Notes: generated by a model from the letters alone, not told the origin. 64,000 nt of DNA from CAVQJU01 sp963755195 (GCA_963755195.1 CAVWIZ010000001.1:1-64000); one strand, 5' to 3'; positions 37,250 through 46,724 are shown, counted from the first letter of the stretch. Made by a program: numbers and translations.

Positions 37250-39032
37250 ACGTCGTGCCCTCCTCGTCCTCGGCCCCGCCAAAACGCTGGGCCTGCAGAT
37301 CGAACATCGTCCGGTAACGTCCGCCCCTGGCCATGAGCTCGTCGTGGGTGCCGAGCTCGACGACCTTCCCGTGCTCGAGCACGCAGATCCGATCGGCCTG
37401 ACGTACGGTGGAAAAACGGTGAGAGATCAGAATGGTGGTGCAGCGCCTGGTCGCGGCCAGGATGCGCTCGAAGATCTCGGCTTCCCCGCGCACATCGAGC
37501 TGCGCGGTGGGTTCGTCGAGCAACACGACGCCGGCGCCGCGCTCGACGGCGCACAGCGCCCGCGCCAGCGCCACGCGCTGCCACTGCCCGCCCGAGAGAT
37601 CGGTACCGCCCTCGTAGCCGCGCGACAGGATGGTGTCGAGGCCGGCGAGCTGTTCGGCGCCGGCGGACTGAAGGGCCTTGAGAATTTGCTCGTCGGGCGC
37701 GCCGGCGGGCGCGACGTTGTCGCGCAACGGAAGCTCGAAGCGGACGAAATCCTGGAAGACCGCCGTGAGCCGCGATCGCCACGAACCGATGTCGAAGTCG
37801 CGCAGATCGACGCCGTCCATTTCGATGGCGCCCGACTGCGGGTCGTACAAGCGGCACAGCAGCTTGGCGAGCGTCGTCTTGCCGGCGCCGTTCTGGCCGA
37901 CGATCGCGAGTGACGACCCGGCTGGAATCGTCAGGTCGAAGCCTTCGAGCACCGGCGCCCCGCCCGGGTACGCAAAGGTCAGATCGCGAAAGCGGATTTC
38001 TCGCGCGGGCATCTTCCCGGCGAGGCGATGGCCTGGCGGCAGCGCTCCGGCGGGCGCCATCGCCGGCCCGAGGCGCAGCACTGCGGCGACCGGCGCGGCC
38101 GAGCCGTCCAGCGCCCAGTTGATTCCGCCAAACGCGATGAGCGACGTGCCGACCGCGCACTGCGCATAGACGACGAGCTCGCCGAGGCTCAGGCGGCCAT
38201 CCGACACGTGGCTGGCAAGCGACCAGAAGACGATGACGTTGGCGCCGAGCACCAGCAGGAGGCTCCACAACACCGGCCGCTCGCGCAGGCGCGTGGCCTG
38301 GTACTGAAGGTCGTGCAGACGCATGCGGCGCGCGATGAAGCGCTCAATCGTCCAGCCGGCCAGACCGAACAGCCGCAGTTCCTTGCTGGCCGGCGGATCG
38401 ACGGCCAGCCGGTACGCGTAGTCGGCATCGCGCTGGGCGCTGCGGACTTCATCGGTTTGGCGATCGAACCAGACACCGCTCTCGCGCAGCAGCCAGTGCG
38501 TGGCGAGCCACGCGCCGCCCAGCAGAATCGGCGCCCACCACGCAAAACGCGCCAGGATCACGGCAGACGCGAAGCCGCCAATCAACTCGACCAGGCCGCC
38601 GGCGATGAAGTCCATCGAGACGTTCAGCGGGGGTCCGGTCATGCCGAGATCGAAATCGCGCGCGACCGTGAGGTCGTTGGTGAGCTTGGGATCTTCGAGA
38701 TGGCCCATGCCGGGCGGACCGACGCACGCGTCGGTGAGCCGGTCGTAGAGCCACGCCGCCGTGCGGTCGCCAAGATTGCCGCCGACGGCGGTGTGAATGG
38801 GCGCGAGTACCTGCAGCAGGACGAACAGGCCGCCGACGAGCGCGAGCGGGCCGGCCAGACCGGCGCCGCTCTGCACGGCCGCAACGAGCACGCCCATACT
38901 GATGGCGAGCACGGCGGGCAGGAGGCCGCGCAGGATGAGGATCACCCACCAGCCAACCGCCAGGGCGGGATCGGCTTCGGGCAGGACGCCGAAGAACTTC
39001 CACTCGTTGCGTTTGCGTAGACCTGCCAGCAA
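37233..39032 (-). CDS. ABC exporter half-transporter, first of a pair
   Basis: The 599-residue product has six membrane helices (WWVILILRGLLPAVLAISMGVLVAA; LALVGGLFVLLQVLAP) and a canonical ATPase: Walker A GQNGAGKTTL, signature LSGGQWQR, Walker B VVLLDEPTAQLD and H-loop SHRF. The start is probably TTG 39032, 13 bases after the DinB stop; the frame is open further up but reads through that gene. The substrate is unknown. With the downstream gene it forms a complete transporter. Confidence 0.8.
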   Translation of the reverse strand: MLAGLRKRNEWKFFGVLPEADPALAVGWWVILILRGLLPAVLAISMGVLVAAVQSGAGLAGPLALVGGLFVLLQVLAPIHTAVGGNLGDRTAAWLYDRLTDACVGPPGMGHLEDPKLTNDLTVARDFDLGMTGPPLNVSMDFIAGGLVELIGGFASAVILARFAWWAPILLGGAWLATHWLLRESGVWFDRQTDEVRSAQRDADYAYRLAVDPPASKELRLFGLAGWTIERFIARRMRLHDLQYQATRLRERPVLWSLLLVLGANVIVFWSLASHVSDGRLSLGELVVYAQCAVGTSLIAFGGINWALDGSAAPVAAVLRLGPAMAPAGALPPGHRLAGKMPAREIRFRDLTFAYPGGAPVLEGFDLTIPAGSSLAIVGQNGAGKTTLAKLLCRLYDPQSGAIEMDGVDLRDFDIGSWRSRLTAVFQDFVRFELPLRDNVAPAGAPDEQILKALQSAGAEQLAGLDTILSRGYEGGTDLSGGQWQRVALARALCAVERGAGVVLLDEPTAQLDVRGEAEIFERILAATRRCTTILISHRFSTVRQADRICVLEHGKVVELGTHDELMARGGRYRTMFDLQAQRFGGAEDEEGTTYDVLA

Positions 39033-39045
39033 GACGTTCGGGATT

Positions 39046-39519
39046 CTACTTCTTCGCCGACGCCCTCGCTCTGCGAATCTGCTCGGCGTGATCGTGGGCG
39101 TGCACACCGTAGATGCCGAGCCAGGTGTCCACACCGTACCGTCCGTGCTCGGAGTGCGTCCCTTCGCGCGCCCAGTCGGCCTCATTGATGCGGTCCAGGA
39201 TGTCCGCCGTGGTCTGTCTCGCGGCCTTGAGCGCGGCGAGCGAGGCGTCGATCGGGCGGTCGTAGTGCAGGCGCCGCGCGAACTCTTCCTGGTCGTACCC
39301 GGTGATCTGTGGGCGATCGGACGCCAGCAGGAGCCGCACGCGGATGGCGGACGTCATCTCGCTGTCCGCCAGGTGATGCACGATTTCGCGCGCGGTCCAC
39401 TTGCCGGGCGCGGGCCGCGCGTCGAGCTCCGCGTCGCTCGCGCCGGCCACCGCGTCGGCGACGGCGCGATAGCCGTCTTTATACTGCTCGATCAGCTTCC
39501 TGCGAGTCTGAGCATCCAT
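39046..39519 (-). CDS. DinB-family four-helix metalloprotein
   Basis: The 157 residues match DinB/YfiT proteins. Metal-binding His residues sit in VHHLADSE (helix 2) and VHAHDHAEQI (C-terminal helix), typical of the nickel or zinc three-His site. Members include thiol-dependent transferases such as bacillithiol transferase. Here it leads a putative operon with two ABC exporter genes 13 bases downstream, so detoxification is a possible role. Confidence 0.8.
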   Translation of the reverse strand: MDAQTRRKLIEQYKDGYRAVADAVAGASDAELDARPAPGKWTAREIVHHLADSEMTSAIRVRLLLASDRPQITGYDQEEFARRLHYDRPIDASLAALKAARQTTADILDRINEADWAREGTHSEHGRYGVDTWLGIYGVHAHDHAEQIRRARASAKK

Positions 39520-39534
39520 ACTCTCGCCTGTTTA

Positions 39535-39615
39535 TCACGAAGACCCGATGACACGAGGATTTCTGGCTCTTGAGAACATGCTGTGTCCTTCGTGTTCTTC
39601 GTGACTTCGTGATGA
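39535..39615. repeat. CACGAAG / CTTCGTG inverted heptamer array
   Basis: CACGAAG units on the left (39536, 39552) face CTTCGTG units on the right (39592, 39599, 39607). Together they form an imperfect hairpin with arms of about 28 bases around a central spacer. It lies between the LOG-family stop and the DinB start. The same family occurs at 34340-34356 and 60410-60480. Confidence 0.65.
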
Positions 39616-39623
39616 CAGTCGGT

Positions 39624-40484
39624 CTACCCGCGCGTTCGCGCGATGCCCGGCGCCGCCGATTCCTGCTCGGAGGGCGAGTCGAGGTGGGCGGTCAGGTGTT
39701 CGCGAAGCTGCTCGAAGGCCTCGGCCGGCGTGTCGGCGTAGTGAATGAGATCCATGTCCTTCTCCGCAATCGCGCCCCACTCGATGAGCGGCTTGAAATC
39801 GAGCACCTCGTCCCAGAACTCGCGTCCGTAGAGGATCACGCCGATCCGCTTCGACAGCTTGTCGGTCTGGACGAGCGTGAGGATTTCGAACAGCTCGTCG
39901 CACGTGCCGAAGCCGCCCGGGAAGATCACGAGCGCCTTGGCCAGATAGGCAAACCAGAACTTGCGCATGAAGAAGTAGTGGAATTCGAAGTGCAGGCCCT
40001 CGGTGATGTACTGGTTCGCGCCCTGCTCGAACGGCAGCCGGATGTTCAAGCCGATGGTCTTGCCGCCGGCTTCGCGCGCGCCGCGGTTCGCGGCCTCCAT
40101 GATGCCCGGCCCTCCACCTGACGTCACCACGAAGCGATGGTTTTCCGACTGCAGCGCGAGGCTCCAGCTCGTCAGCTGCTTCGCCAGCTCGCGCGCCTCC
40201 TCGTAGTACTTCGCCCATTCGACGCGCCGGCGCGACCTGGTCAGCTCGGCTTCGTATTGCGCGTTCGCATCCTGCACGCCCCGCGCCCGAAGCGTCGCCA
40301 GAGCCAGCTCGGCCCGCTCGCGCGAATCGACACGCGCCGACCCGAAGAACACGACCGTATCCTGAATCTTCTGGTCCTTGAAGCGCTGGAGCGGTTCGAG
40401 GTACTCCGCGAGGATCCGGATGGGACGCGCGTCCGCGCTCTCGAGAAACTCCGGATGGTGATACGCGAGCGGCTGCTGCGCCAT
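39624..40484 (-). CDS. LOG-family Rossmann protein (TIGR00730)
   Basis: This is a 286-residue protein with a cytokinin-LOG/lysine-decarboxylase-like Rossmann fold. It has VVFFGSARVDS, the GGGPGIMEAANRGA nucleotide loop and the PGGFGTCDELFE catalytic motif (Arg/Glu phosphoribohydrolase residues). Enzymes of this group cleave the base from nucleoside 5'-monophosphates; others are of unknown use. The longer N-terminus (about 70 residues before the fold) is typical of the bacterial long subgroup. It is divergent from the SRPBCC gene. Confidence 0.8.
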   Translation of the reverse strand: MAQQPLAYHHPEFLESADARPIRILAEYLEPLQRFKDQKIQDTVVFFGSARVDSRERAELALATLRARGVQDANAQYEAELTRSRRRVEWAKYYEEARELAKQLTSWSLALQSENHRFVVTSGGGPGIMEAANRGAREAGGKTIGLNIRLPFEQGANQYITEGLHFEFHYFFMRKFWFAYLAKALVIFPGGFGTCDELFEILTLVQTDKLSKRIGVILYGREFWDEVLDFKPLIEWGAIAEKDMDLIHYADTPAEAFEQLREHLTAHLDSPSEQESAAPGIARTRG

Positions 40485-40531
40485 AGGTCTGCCACTTTAT
40501 CATCGGCGGCGGGAGAAGCTATGATGCGGGC

Positions 40532-40996
40532 GTGCCCGAGCTCAACGTGTCCGCGGTCATTGCCGCGCCGCCGCAGCGCGTGCTGAAGGCGTTTTTCGAG
40601 CCCCAGGCGCTTCACGCCTGGTGGCAGGTGGCCCATGCCGTCACCACGCCGCGCGTGCTCGGGCCCTATGCCGTCTCGTGGGAAACCACCGATTTTCGCG
40701 ACGAGGTGCTCGGCCGCCTGGGCGGTGTGTTTCGCGGAACCGTGATGCAGTTTCAGGCCGACCACGGATTCTTTGTCGCCGATGCGTTCTGGCTGCCGCC
40801 CGACGGCGAGCCCATCGGCCCGATGGCCTTCGAAGTGGTGTGCACGCCGGCCAACGGAGACGGCCGGGCCGCCACGCGCGTGCAGGTGACCCAGCGCGGC
40901 TACGAAGAGGGCGCCCGCTGGCGGCGCTACTACGAGGTCATCGGGTTGGGGTGGGAGCGCGCGCTGGCCTCTCTCAAGTCGCTGCTGGAAAAGTAG
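40532..40996 (+). CDS. SRPBCC / AHSA1-domain protein
   Basis: The 154-residue product has a START-like helix-grip fold: VSAVIAAPPQRVLKAFFEPQALHAWW at the N-terminus and EEGARWRRYYEVIGLGWERALASLKSLLEK as the long C-terminal helix. It probably binds a hydrophobic ligand. The start is GTG 40532. Just 26 bases separate it from the DUF423 gene, and they consist of a repeat. Confidence 0.7.
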   Translation: MPELNVSAVIAAPPQRVLKAFFEPQALHAWWQVAHAVTTPRVLGPYAVSWETTDFRDEVLGRLGGVFRGTVMQFQADHGFFVADAFWLPPDGEPIGPMAFEVVCTPANGDGRAATRVQVTQRGYEEGARWRRYYEVIGLGWERALASLKSLLEK

Positions 40997-41022
40997 AAAG
41001 TCGAAAGTACAGAGTGGAAAGT
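40997..41022. repeat. GAAAGT short repeat filling an intergenic gap
   Basis: GAAAGT occurs at 41002 and 41015, with a further AAAGT at 40997 and GAGTG between. The repeat occupies exactly the 26 bases between the stop of the SRPBCC gene and the ATG of the DUF423 gene. Confidence 0.6.
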
Positions 41023-41385
41023 ATGCAACGCACTTTTATGCTGGCCGGCGCGCTGGCGGGACTGGTCGGCGTGGCCTTTGGCGCGTTCGGCGCGCACGGC
41101 CTGCGCGGCCGGCTGTCACCGGACATGCTCGCCGTGTTCGAAACGGGCGTTCGCTATCAGATGTACCACGCGCTGGCGCTGATGCTCACGGCCCTGATCG
41201 CCGGCCAGGTGGGCGGCCGCGCCATCGCGGCCGCCGGCTGGCTGTTTGTCGGCGGCATCGTGCTCTTCTCGGGCAGCCTCTACCTGCTCGCCGTCACCGG
41301 CATCACCGTGCTCGGCGCGATCACGCCCATCGGGGGCGTGGCGCTGCTGCTCGGCTGGTTGTGCCTCGCGATCGCTATGCTTTGA
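41023..41385 (+). CDS. DUF423 small membrane protein
   Basis: The 120-residue product has four membrane helices (LAGALAGLVGVAFGAFGAHG; MYHALALMLTALIAGQVG; IAAAGWLFVGGIVLFSGSLYLLAV; ITPIGGVALLLGWLCLAIAM). GAFGAHGL and the FSGSLYLLAVTG, TPIGG motifs identify the family, whose function is unknown. It starts at ATG 41023 after the repeat, and its last 11 bases overlap the convergent sigma-54 activator. Confidence 0.85.
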   Translation: MQRTFMLAGALAGLVGVAFGAFGAHGLRGRLSPDMLAVFETGVRYQMYHALALMLTALIAGQVGGRAIAAAGWLFVGGIVLFSGSLYLLAVTGITVLGAITPIGGVALLLGWLCLAIAML

Positions 41386-42937
41386 AGCGCCGCACGTCGA
41401 CCTGATATTTCCTGATCTTGTAATTCAGAATCCGCTCGGTGGTGTCGAGCAGCCGCGCCGCCTTCGCCCGATTCCCCCGCGTTGTCTTCAGCGCGTCCTG
41501 GATGAGATCTTTTTCGTACGCGGCAATGGCGTCGGTCAGCGACACGCGCGTCACCGTGCCCGACGCTTCGGCGGTCTGAAGCGAGGGAGGCAGGTGATGC
41601 GCGTGGATCACCTGGCCTTCGCACATGAGGACCGCGCGTTCGAGGGCGTTCTCCATTTCGCGGACGTTTCCCGGCCAGTGGTAGCTGACGAGCATGTCGA
41701 TGGCCGGCGTCGAGATGCGCTTGATGGTCTTCCCGTGCTCGTGCGAGAACTTCTCGAGGAAATGATCGGCGAGCAGCAGCAGGTCGGCCTTCCGGTCGCG
41801 CAGCGGCGGCACGAAGATCGTGAAGACGTTGAGGCGATAGTAGAGGTCCTCGCGGAAGGTGCCCTGCGCGAGCGCCTGCTCCATGTCCTTGTTGGTGGCC
41901 GCGATCAGCCGGACGTTCACCTTGATGGTTTCGGTGCCGCCCACCCGCTCGAATTCGCGTTCCTGCAGGACCCGCAGGAGCTTGACCTGCGTGGACAGGT
42001 TGATGTCTCCGATCTCGTCGAGAAAGAGGGTGCCGCCCTCCGCCAGTTCGAACCGTCCCTTCTTGCGCGCCTCGGCGCCCGTAAACGCGCCCTTCTCGTG
42101 GCCGAAGAGCTCCGCCTCGATCAGGCTCTCGGGAAGAGCGGCGCAACTGACTTTCACGAACGGTTTCTTGGCGCGCAGGGAGTTGTAGTGAATCGCGTGC
42201 GCGATGAGCTCCTTGCCGGTCCCTGATTCGCCCCGGATGAGCGCGGTGGTGTTGGTGGCCGCCACCTGCGCCACCTGCTCGTAGACCTGGCGGACCGGTC
42301 CGCTCGTGCCGATGATGTTCGAAAAATCGTACTTCTCGCGCAGCTCCTGGCGGAGGTGCTCGTTCTCGTCGACCAGGCGGCGCTTGTCTTCCTCGATCAA
42401 GCGCTGAATCTTGAGGGCCTGCGCGATCATCGACGCCACGACGCCAAGAAATTTGACGTTGCTGTCGAAATCGCGCTCGGCCTTGTAGCGCAGATCCACA
42501 CCGAGGGCCCCGACCGCGCGCCGGTTCAGGGAAACCGGCACGCAGACAAAGCTGAGCTCCTGGTCGTCGCCGTCGGGGCGGCGGGCCGCACGGTTGAGCA
42601 TGGCGGGCTCGCGGCTGACGCGCGGGACGACGATGGGCTTGCTCGTCTCGACGACCCGGCCGGTGATGCCTTCGCCCATGCGGTAGTGCACGTTCTGCGC
42701 GGGGCGGTCGAGGCCGTCGGAGGCCTCGACGTACAACTCGCCGCCGTCCCGAAGCAGCGTGACCATGCTCCGGATGGCGCCGTGGTGCTTGGCCAGCACC
42801 TCGAGCACGCGGTGCAGGGCCGACTTGAGGTTGAGCGTGCCCGAAAGTGCCTGGCTGACTTCGAGAAGCGTCGACAGGCGGCGCGCTTCGCGCGCCTGTG
42901 TCGCCGCAGTAGCGGCCGTGGTCGTAGTCCCCTTCAT
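41375..42937 (-). CDS. NifA-like sigma-54-dependent transcriptional activator (GAF-AAA-Fis)
   Basis: The 520-residue product has a GAF domain (about 25-180), then an AAA+ ATPase with GESGTGKE (236-243), the sigma-54 contact loop GAFTGA (283-288), Walker B GGTLFLDEIGD and an Arg finger region. The C-terminal Fis-type helix-turn-helix is NRAKAARLLDTTERILNYKIRKY. It opens sigma-54 promoters on receipt of a GAF-sensed signal. No nif genes are in the window, so the regulon is unknown. Upstream gap 42938-43231 is A+T-richer with TTGTTAAACGGATC, but no clear promoter. Confidence 0.9.
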   Translation of the reverse strand: MKGTTTTAATAATQAREARRLSTLLEVSQALSGTLNLKSALHRVLEVLAKHHGAIRSMVTLLRDGGELYVEASDGLDRPAQNVHYRMGEGITGRVVETSKPIVVPRVSREPAMLNRAARRPDGDDQELSFVCVPVSLNRRAVGALGVDLRYKAERDFDSNVKFLGVVASMIAQALKIQRLIEEDKRRLVDENEHLRQELREKYDFSNIIGTSGPVRQVYEQVAQVAATNTTALIRGESGTGKELIAHAIHYNSLRAKKPFVKVSCAALPESLIEAELFGHEKGAFTGAEARKKGRFELAEGGTLFLDEIGDINLSTQVKLLRVLQEREFERVGGTETIKVNVRLIAATNKDMEQALAQGTFREDLYYRLNVFTIFVPPLRDRKADLLLLADHFLEKFSHEHGKTIKRISTPAIDMLVSYHWPGNVREMENALERAVLMCEGQVIHAHHLPPSLQTAEASGTVTRVSLTDAIAAYEKDLIQDALKTTRGNRAKAARLLDTTERILNYKIRKYQVDVRRFKA

Positions 42938-43231
42938 CCCGAGTCGTCTCCGTGTCCTGTCACTACATTATTGTTAAACGGATCAATTGTTACAACATTT
43001 CTGTCGTCTTAGCCGGTGCTGGCGGCCCTCCCGATTCGGCGCGATCACGCCCGTCAGGGACAGTTTCGTTCCATGGGCCAATTTGTCGTACGTTTTTGTC
43101 TGAGTCCGATCAACGCTCCTCCGCGCGGACGACGAAAATCAGGCCTGAAACAGCCTGTCACACGCGATTTCACGCGCGAGGGTATCGCTCCCCCGAGATG
43201 GACTGCATTTTGCTCTCCAGATCCCCAGGTG

Positions 43232-43426
43232 ATGTTCATGAACGAACTCGTTGGCCGGATACGCGCGGAGTTCCTTGAAATGCCCGGGTTGCGGCTGACG
43301 CTCACGCAGGCCTCTCGCCTCTGGGGCCTCGACGAGGGTGCGTGCAGTCAGGTGATCAACGTCCTGGTCGGTTCGTCGTTCCTGCGGTGGACGCGGGCCG
43401 GGACGATTGTTCGCGCGGAACACTGA
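43232..43426 (+). CDS. Small winged-helix-like protein
   Basis: This encodes 64 residues (ATG 43232 or 43238). The body LRLTLTQASRLWGLDEGACSQVINVLVGSSFLRWTRAGTIVR reads as a short helix-turn-helix with a beta wing. It resembles the compact DNA-binding proteins common in Acidobacteriota. The upstream frame is open but has no domain, so the shorter start is preferred. It stands alone between the sigma-54 activator (divergent) and mscS (convergent). Confidence 0.5.
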   Translation: MFMNELVGRIRAEFLEMPGLRLTLTQASRLWGLDEGACSQVINVLVGSSFLRWTRAGTIVRAEH

Positions 43427-43525
43427 CCGTTGAGGCCCGCGGCCGCTCGACGCGCCGGCGGGCCAGCTCACGCCTCACGCTGACGGCTCCCATCGCCTGA
43501 GCCAAGAATTGCGGAATGGATCTCG

Positions 43526-43545
43526 TAGGGCTGAAGGCAGCCCTA
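43526..43545. terminator. Perfect 8-bp hairpin near mscS end
   Basis: TAGGGCTG (43526-43533) pairs fully with CAGCCCTA (43538-43545) across a 4-base loop. There is no U-run on either side, so a classical intrinsic terminator is doubtful. Its sequence resembles the AGGGCTGAGGGC repeat at 23868. Confidence 0.35.
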
Positions 43546-43565
43546 ACCGCGCAACGCGCTCCAGC

Positions 43566-44627
43566 TCAGCCGCCATAGGGCCTGATCCCCTGGGCGGCGA
43601 ACGCCATCATGAGCCGGCCGCGAAGCTCGTTGGCGACCTGGCCCTGGTGCAGCGGCATCGTCTTGAACTTGACGCTGAAGACGACAAACAGGTCGGTCTG
43701 CGACGTGACGCCGACGACATCGAGGGGCGCCAGAATCAGCTCCTGCCACGCCGAATCCTGCGCGAGGGCGGCGCCAACCTCGCGCGCCACGGCGATCACA
43801 CGTCTGAGGTCTGCCGCAAACGCGACGCGCATGTCGACCACGGCATAGGAGAACTGCTTGCTGCGATTCGCGAGCGCCGTGATGGTGCCGTTCGGAAACA
43901 CCAGCACGGCGCCCTCCTGGTCGCGCAGCAACAGCGTGCGGAGGTTGATCTGTTCGACGGTGCCGGAGATGCCGTTGATCGCCGCGAGGTCGCCGACCCG
44001 CACCTGATCCTCGAGAATCAGGAAGAAGCCGGAAATCGTGTCCCTGACGAGGTTCTGCGCGCCAAAGCCGATTGCCAGGCCGGCAATGCCCGCGCCTGTC
44101 AGGAGCGGCACCACGTCAATCGACAGCTCGCGCAGGAGCATCAGGATCGCGACGAAAGCGACCGTGGTCGTCACCAGCCTCGTCAGAACCCCGGCCACCG
44201 TCGCCGCACGTCGCTGCGACTCGAGGTCGGTCGAGTGCCCGCGCCCGACCTTGAACTGCAGGTGCTCGATCGCCAGGCTCGCCGCCCGCGCGACGATCGT
44301 CGCGCCGACGCCGATAATGATGATGTTCACGCCGTGCTGCACGAACCAGCGCGCGAACACCCGAAGATCCCAGCCATTGTCAGCCACGCCGAACCGCGAC
44401 AGGGCGAGCGAAACACTGGCGGCTGCCGCAACGCCGTAGGTCAGGAACGTCAGGGCTCGAATCAAGTTCCGGGCCCGGCCGTGAACAGCCGCCCGGTTCT
44501 CGTGGCCGACGATGTCGAGCCGGCCGAGCACGCGATGAATCAGGGCGTTGGCCAGACGCAAGAACACGGCGGCCAGCACGAACACCAGCAGGACGGCGCC
44601 GACGGTCAGATAATTCAGGCGGGACAT
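43566..44627 (-). CDS. MscS-family mechanosensitive channel
   Basis: The 353-residue product has membrane helices at about 7-30, 65-90 and 105-130, the pore helix VPLLTGAGIAGLAIGFGAQNLVRDTISGFFLILEDQ, and the beta domain VRVGDLAAINGISGTVEQINLRTLLLRDQEGAVLVFPNG. It is a MscS channel releasing solutes on hypo-osmotic shock. ATG 44627 overlaps the pyruvate kinase TGA by one base (TGATG), so the two are likely translated together. A longer open frame upstream is only the kinase in another frame. Confidence 0.85.
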   Translation of the reverse strand: MSRLNYLTVGAVLLVFVLAAVFLRLANALIHRVLGRLDIVGHENRAAVHGRARNLIRALTFLTYGVAAAASVSLALSRFGVADNGWDLRVFARWFVQHGVNIIIIGVGATIVARAASLAIEHLQFKVGRGHSTDLESQRRAATVAGVLTRLVTTTVAFVAILMLLRELSIDVVPLLTGAGIAGLAIGFGAQNLVRDTISGFFLILEDQVRVGDLAAINGISGTVEQINLRTLLLRDQEGAVLVFPNGTITALANRSKQFSYAVVDMRVAFAADLRRVIAVAREVGAALAQDSAWQELILAPLDVVGVTSQTDLFVVFSVKFKTMPLHQGQVANELRGRLMMAFAAQGIRPYGG

Positions 44628-46045
44628 CAGAGTCGCTGGATCTTCAGGTAGTTGGCGTCGGCGCGCGTCAAGTCGAGGTTGACGCTCACGAGAACGACGT
44701 CCGCGCCGGCCGGCACGAGGCCGAGCGTCAAGAGCTGCCGGCCCACACGCGCGCCGGCCGTGTCCACATTGTCGCCAAGCTCGGTGTGCACGGGAAGCAC
44801 GCCCCAGTGCATCATCAGGTGTCGCACGGTCTCCTCCCGATCGCTCGCGGCGATAATCGGCGCGTGCGGCCGCAGCGCCGAAAGCCTCCGCGCCGTGTCG
44901 CCGCCACGCGTGATGGCGACAATCGCGAGCACGTCGCTCCGGTTGGCAAGCGTGACCGCCGCCTCGCACAGGGCCTGCGTGTGATCGCTCGCCGCCCGCG
45001 ATTCCCTCGTGTACAACTGGTCGCGCGGTTCGGCCTCGGCCTCGCAGATGACCCTGCTGAGCGTTTGCACCGCGCGCACTGGAAAAGCGCCGGCCGCGGT
45101 TTCCCCCGCCAGCATGATGGCGTCCACCCCATCGTCCACCGCGTTGGCCGCGTCGCTGACCTCGGCGCGCGTCGGCCTGGGCTCGGTGGTCATCGACTCG
45201 AGCACCTGTGTCGCCACGATGACGGGAATGCCGCGACGCCGGGCGCGGCGGGTGATGTCCTTTTGAGCGGTCGGCACACGCTCGAGCGGCATTTCAAGAC
45301 CGAGATCTCCACGCGCGACCATCACGCCCTGGCACTCCGCCAGGATTTCGTCGAGGTGATCGAGCGCCTGTGGCCGCTCCAGCTTCGCCACCAGCGGCAC
45401 GTCCGCCCCGCCGGCGGCGGCCATGAGCTGGCGGGCCTGACGCAGGTCGTCGGCAGTCTGCACGAAGCTGAGCGCGACGATATCGACGCCGAGCGCGAGG
45501 CCGGCGTGCAGATCCACAATGTCTTTCGGCGTAATCGCAGACGCAGGCAACGGGATGCCTGGCGCGTTGATCCCCTTGCGCTCGCCGAGCTGGCCGCCAT
45601 CAACGACCGTTGTCTGAATCTCCTGGCCGTCGGTCGCATCAACCCGCAGCTCGATGAAGCCGTCCGCCAGGAGCAGCCGGTCGCCGGGCCTGACGCTTGG
45701 CGCCAGTCCCTCGAAAGCCGTCGATATCCGTCCGGGTTCGCCCGGCGCGTCTCCGGTCACGATGCGGAGCGGCTCGCCGGCTTTGAGAAGAATCGGCCGG
45801 CCGCCGACGAGCGTGCCGGTCCGGATCTTGGGACCGGCGAGATCCTGCAGAATCGCCACCTGGCGGCTGGCGCGGGCCGCGGCGGCGCGGATGCGCCCGA
45901 ACGTCTCGGCCTGAGTCGCGCACGTGCCATGGGAGAAATTCAGCCGGAAGATGTCGACGCCCGCGGCGATGAGCGCGTCGAGCGTCGCGATGTTGTCGCA
46001 GGCCGGCCCAACCGTGGCGATGATCTTCGTGCGCCGCATGTACAA
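44627..46045 (-). CDS. pyk: Pyruvate kinase
   Basis: This catalyses the last step of glycolysis, PEP plus ADP to pyruvate plus ATP, with Mg and K. The 472 residues match the family. Hallmarks are RRTKIIATVGPA, RLNFSHG, ILQDLAGPKIRTG, LVAKLERPQALDHLDEIL (catalytic Lys), VMVARGDLGLEMPLE, and DAIMLAGETAAGAFPV, with the C-terminal allosteric-like domain to ANYLKIQRL. MYM at the start offers ATG 46045 or 46039. It is divergent, by 11 bases, from the methyltransferase and coupled to mscS downstream. Confidence 0.93.
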   Translation of the reverse strand: MYMRRTKIIATVGPACDNIATLDALIAAGVDIFRLNFSHGTCATQAETFGRIRAAAARASRQVAILQDLAGPKIRTGTLVGGRPILLKAGEPLRIVTGDAPGEPGRISTAFEGLAPSVRPGDRLLLADGFIELRVDATDGQEIQTTVVDGGQLGERKGINAPGIPLPASAITPKDIVDLHAGLALGVDIVALSFVQTADDLRQARQLMAAAGGADVPLVAKLERPQALDHLDEILAECQGVMVARGDLGLEMPLERVPTAQKDITRRARRRGIPVIVATQVLESMTTEPRPTRAEVSDAANAVDDGVDAIMLAGETAAGAFPVRAVQTLSRVICEAEAEPRDQLYTRESRAASDHTQALCEAAVTLANRSDVLAIVAITRGGDTARRLSALRPHAPIIAASDREETVRHLMMHWGVLPVHTELGDNVDTAGARVGRQLLTLGLVPAGADVVLVSVNLDLTRADANYLKIQRL

Positions 46046-46056
46046 TCGCCTTCATT

Positions 46057-46704
46057 ATGGGGCAAATCGTTCCCGAGCCCATCGAACGCTATCTGGCGTC
46101 GCTCAACCATCAAGCCGATGCCGTGCTTCGGGACATCGCGCGCGTCGGCGACGAGCGCGATCTGCCGCTCGTCGATCCGGAGGTGGGCGTGCTGCTGCGC
46201 GTGCTCGCGAAAGCCGTGCAGGCGAAACGCATTCTCGAAATCGGCACGGCCATCGGCTACTCGGGCATCTGGCTCGGCGGCGCGCTTCCCGCGGACGGTC
46301 TCTTGCTGACGATGGAGATGGACGAGGAGCGGGCGCGACAAGCTCGAGACAATTTTGCCCGCGCAGGCCTCGCCGAACGCGTCAGCGTCATCGTCGGCGA
46401 CGCGCAGCGGATGCTGGCAAAAGTGTCCGGGCCATTCGACTTGATCTTTCAGGACGGCGACAAGAAGCAGTATGGCCCGATGCTCGATCGTCTCGTCGGT
46501 TTGCTCAGACCGGCCGGTCTGCTCGTGACCGACAACGTGCTGTGGAACGGCGAGGTTGTGCCGGGCTTCGCGAAGCAGCCGCACGGCGATCCCGCGGACG
46601 GACGAGCGATTGTCACCTACAACGAACAGCTGAACAGCCATCCGGCGCTCATGACGTCGATCGTGCCGCTGCGCGACGGCGTGGCGATCTCCGTGAAACG
46701 CTGA
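46057..46704 (+). CDS. O-methyltransferase (class I SAM-dependent, COMT-like)
   Basis: The 215-residue product has the SAM-binding motif ILEIGTAIGYSGIWL (residues 65-79), acidic motif LTMEMDEERARQARDN, and FDLIFQDGDKKQYGPMLDRL with metal-site Asp, then VTDNVLWNGEVV. This is the cation-dependent catechol/caffeoyl-CoA O-methyltransferase family. The substrate is unknown. It starts a run of co-directional genes with the amidase and the CMD protein. Confidence 0.85.
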   Translation: MGQIVPEPIERYLASLNHQADAVLRDIARVGDERDLPLVDPEVGVLLRVLAKAVQAKRILEIGTAIGYSGIWLGGALPADGLLLTMEMDEERARQARDNFARAGLAERVSVIVGDAQRMLAKVSGPFDLIFQDGDKKQYGPMLDRLVGLLRPAGLLVTDNVLWNGEVVPGFAKQPHGDPADGRAIVTYNEQLNSHPALMTSIVPLRDGVAISVKR

Positions 46705-46724
46705 CGGCCTGGCGGCCCGGCAGT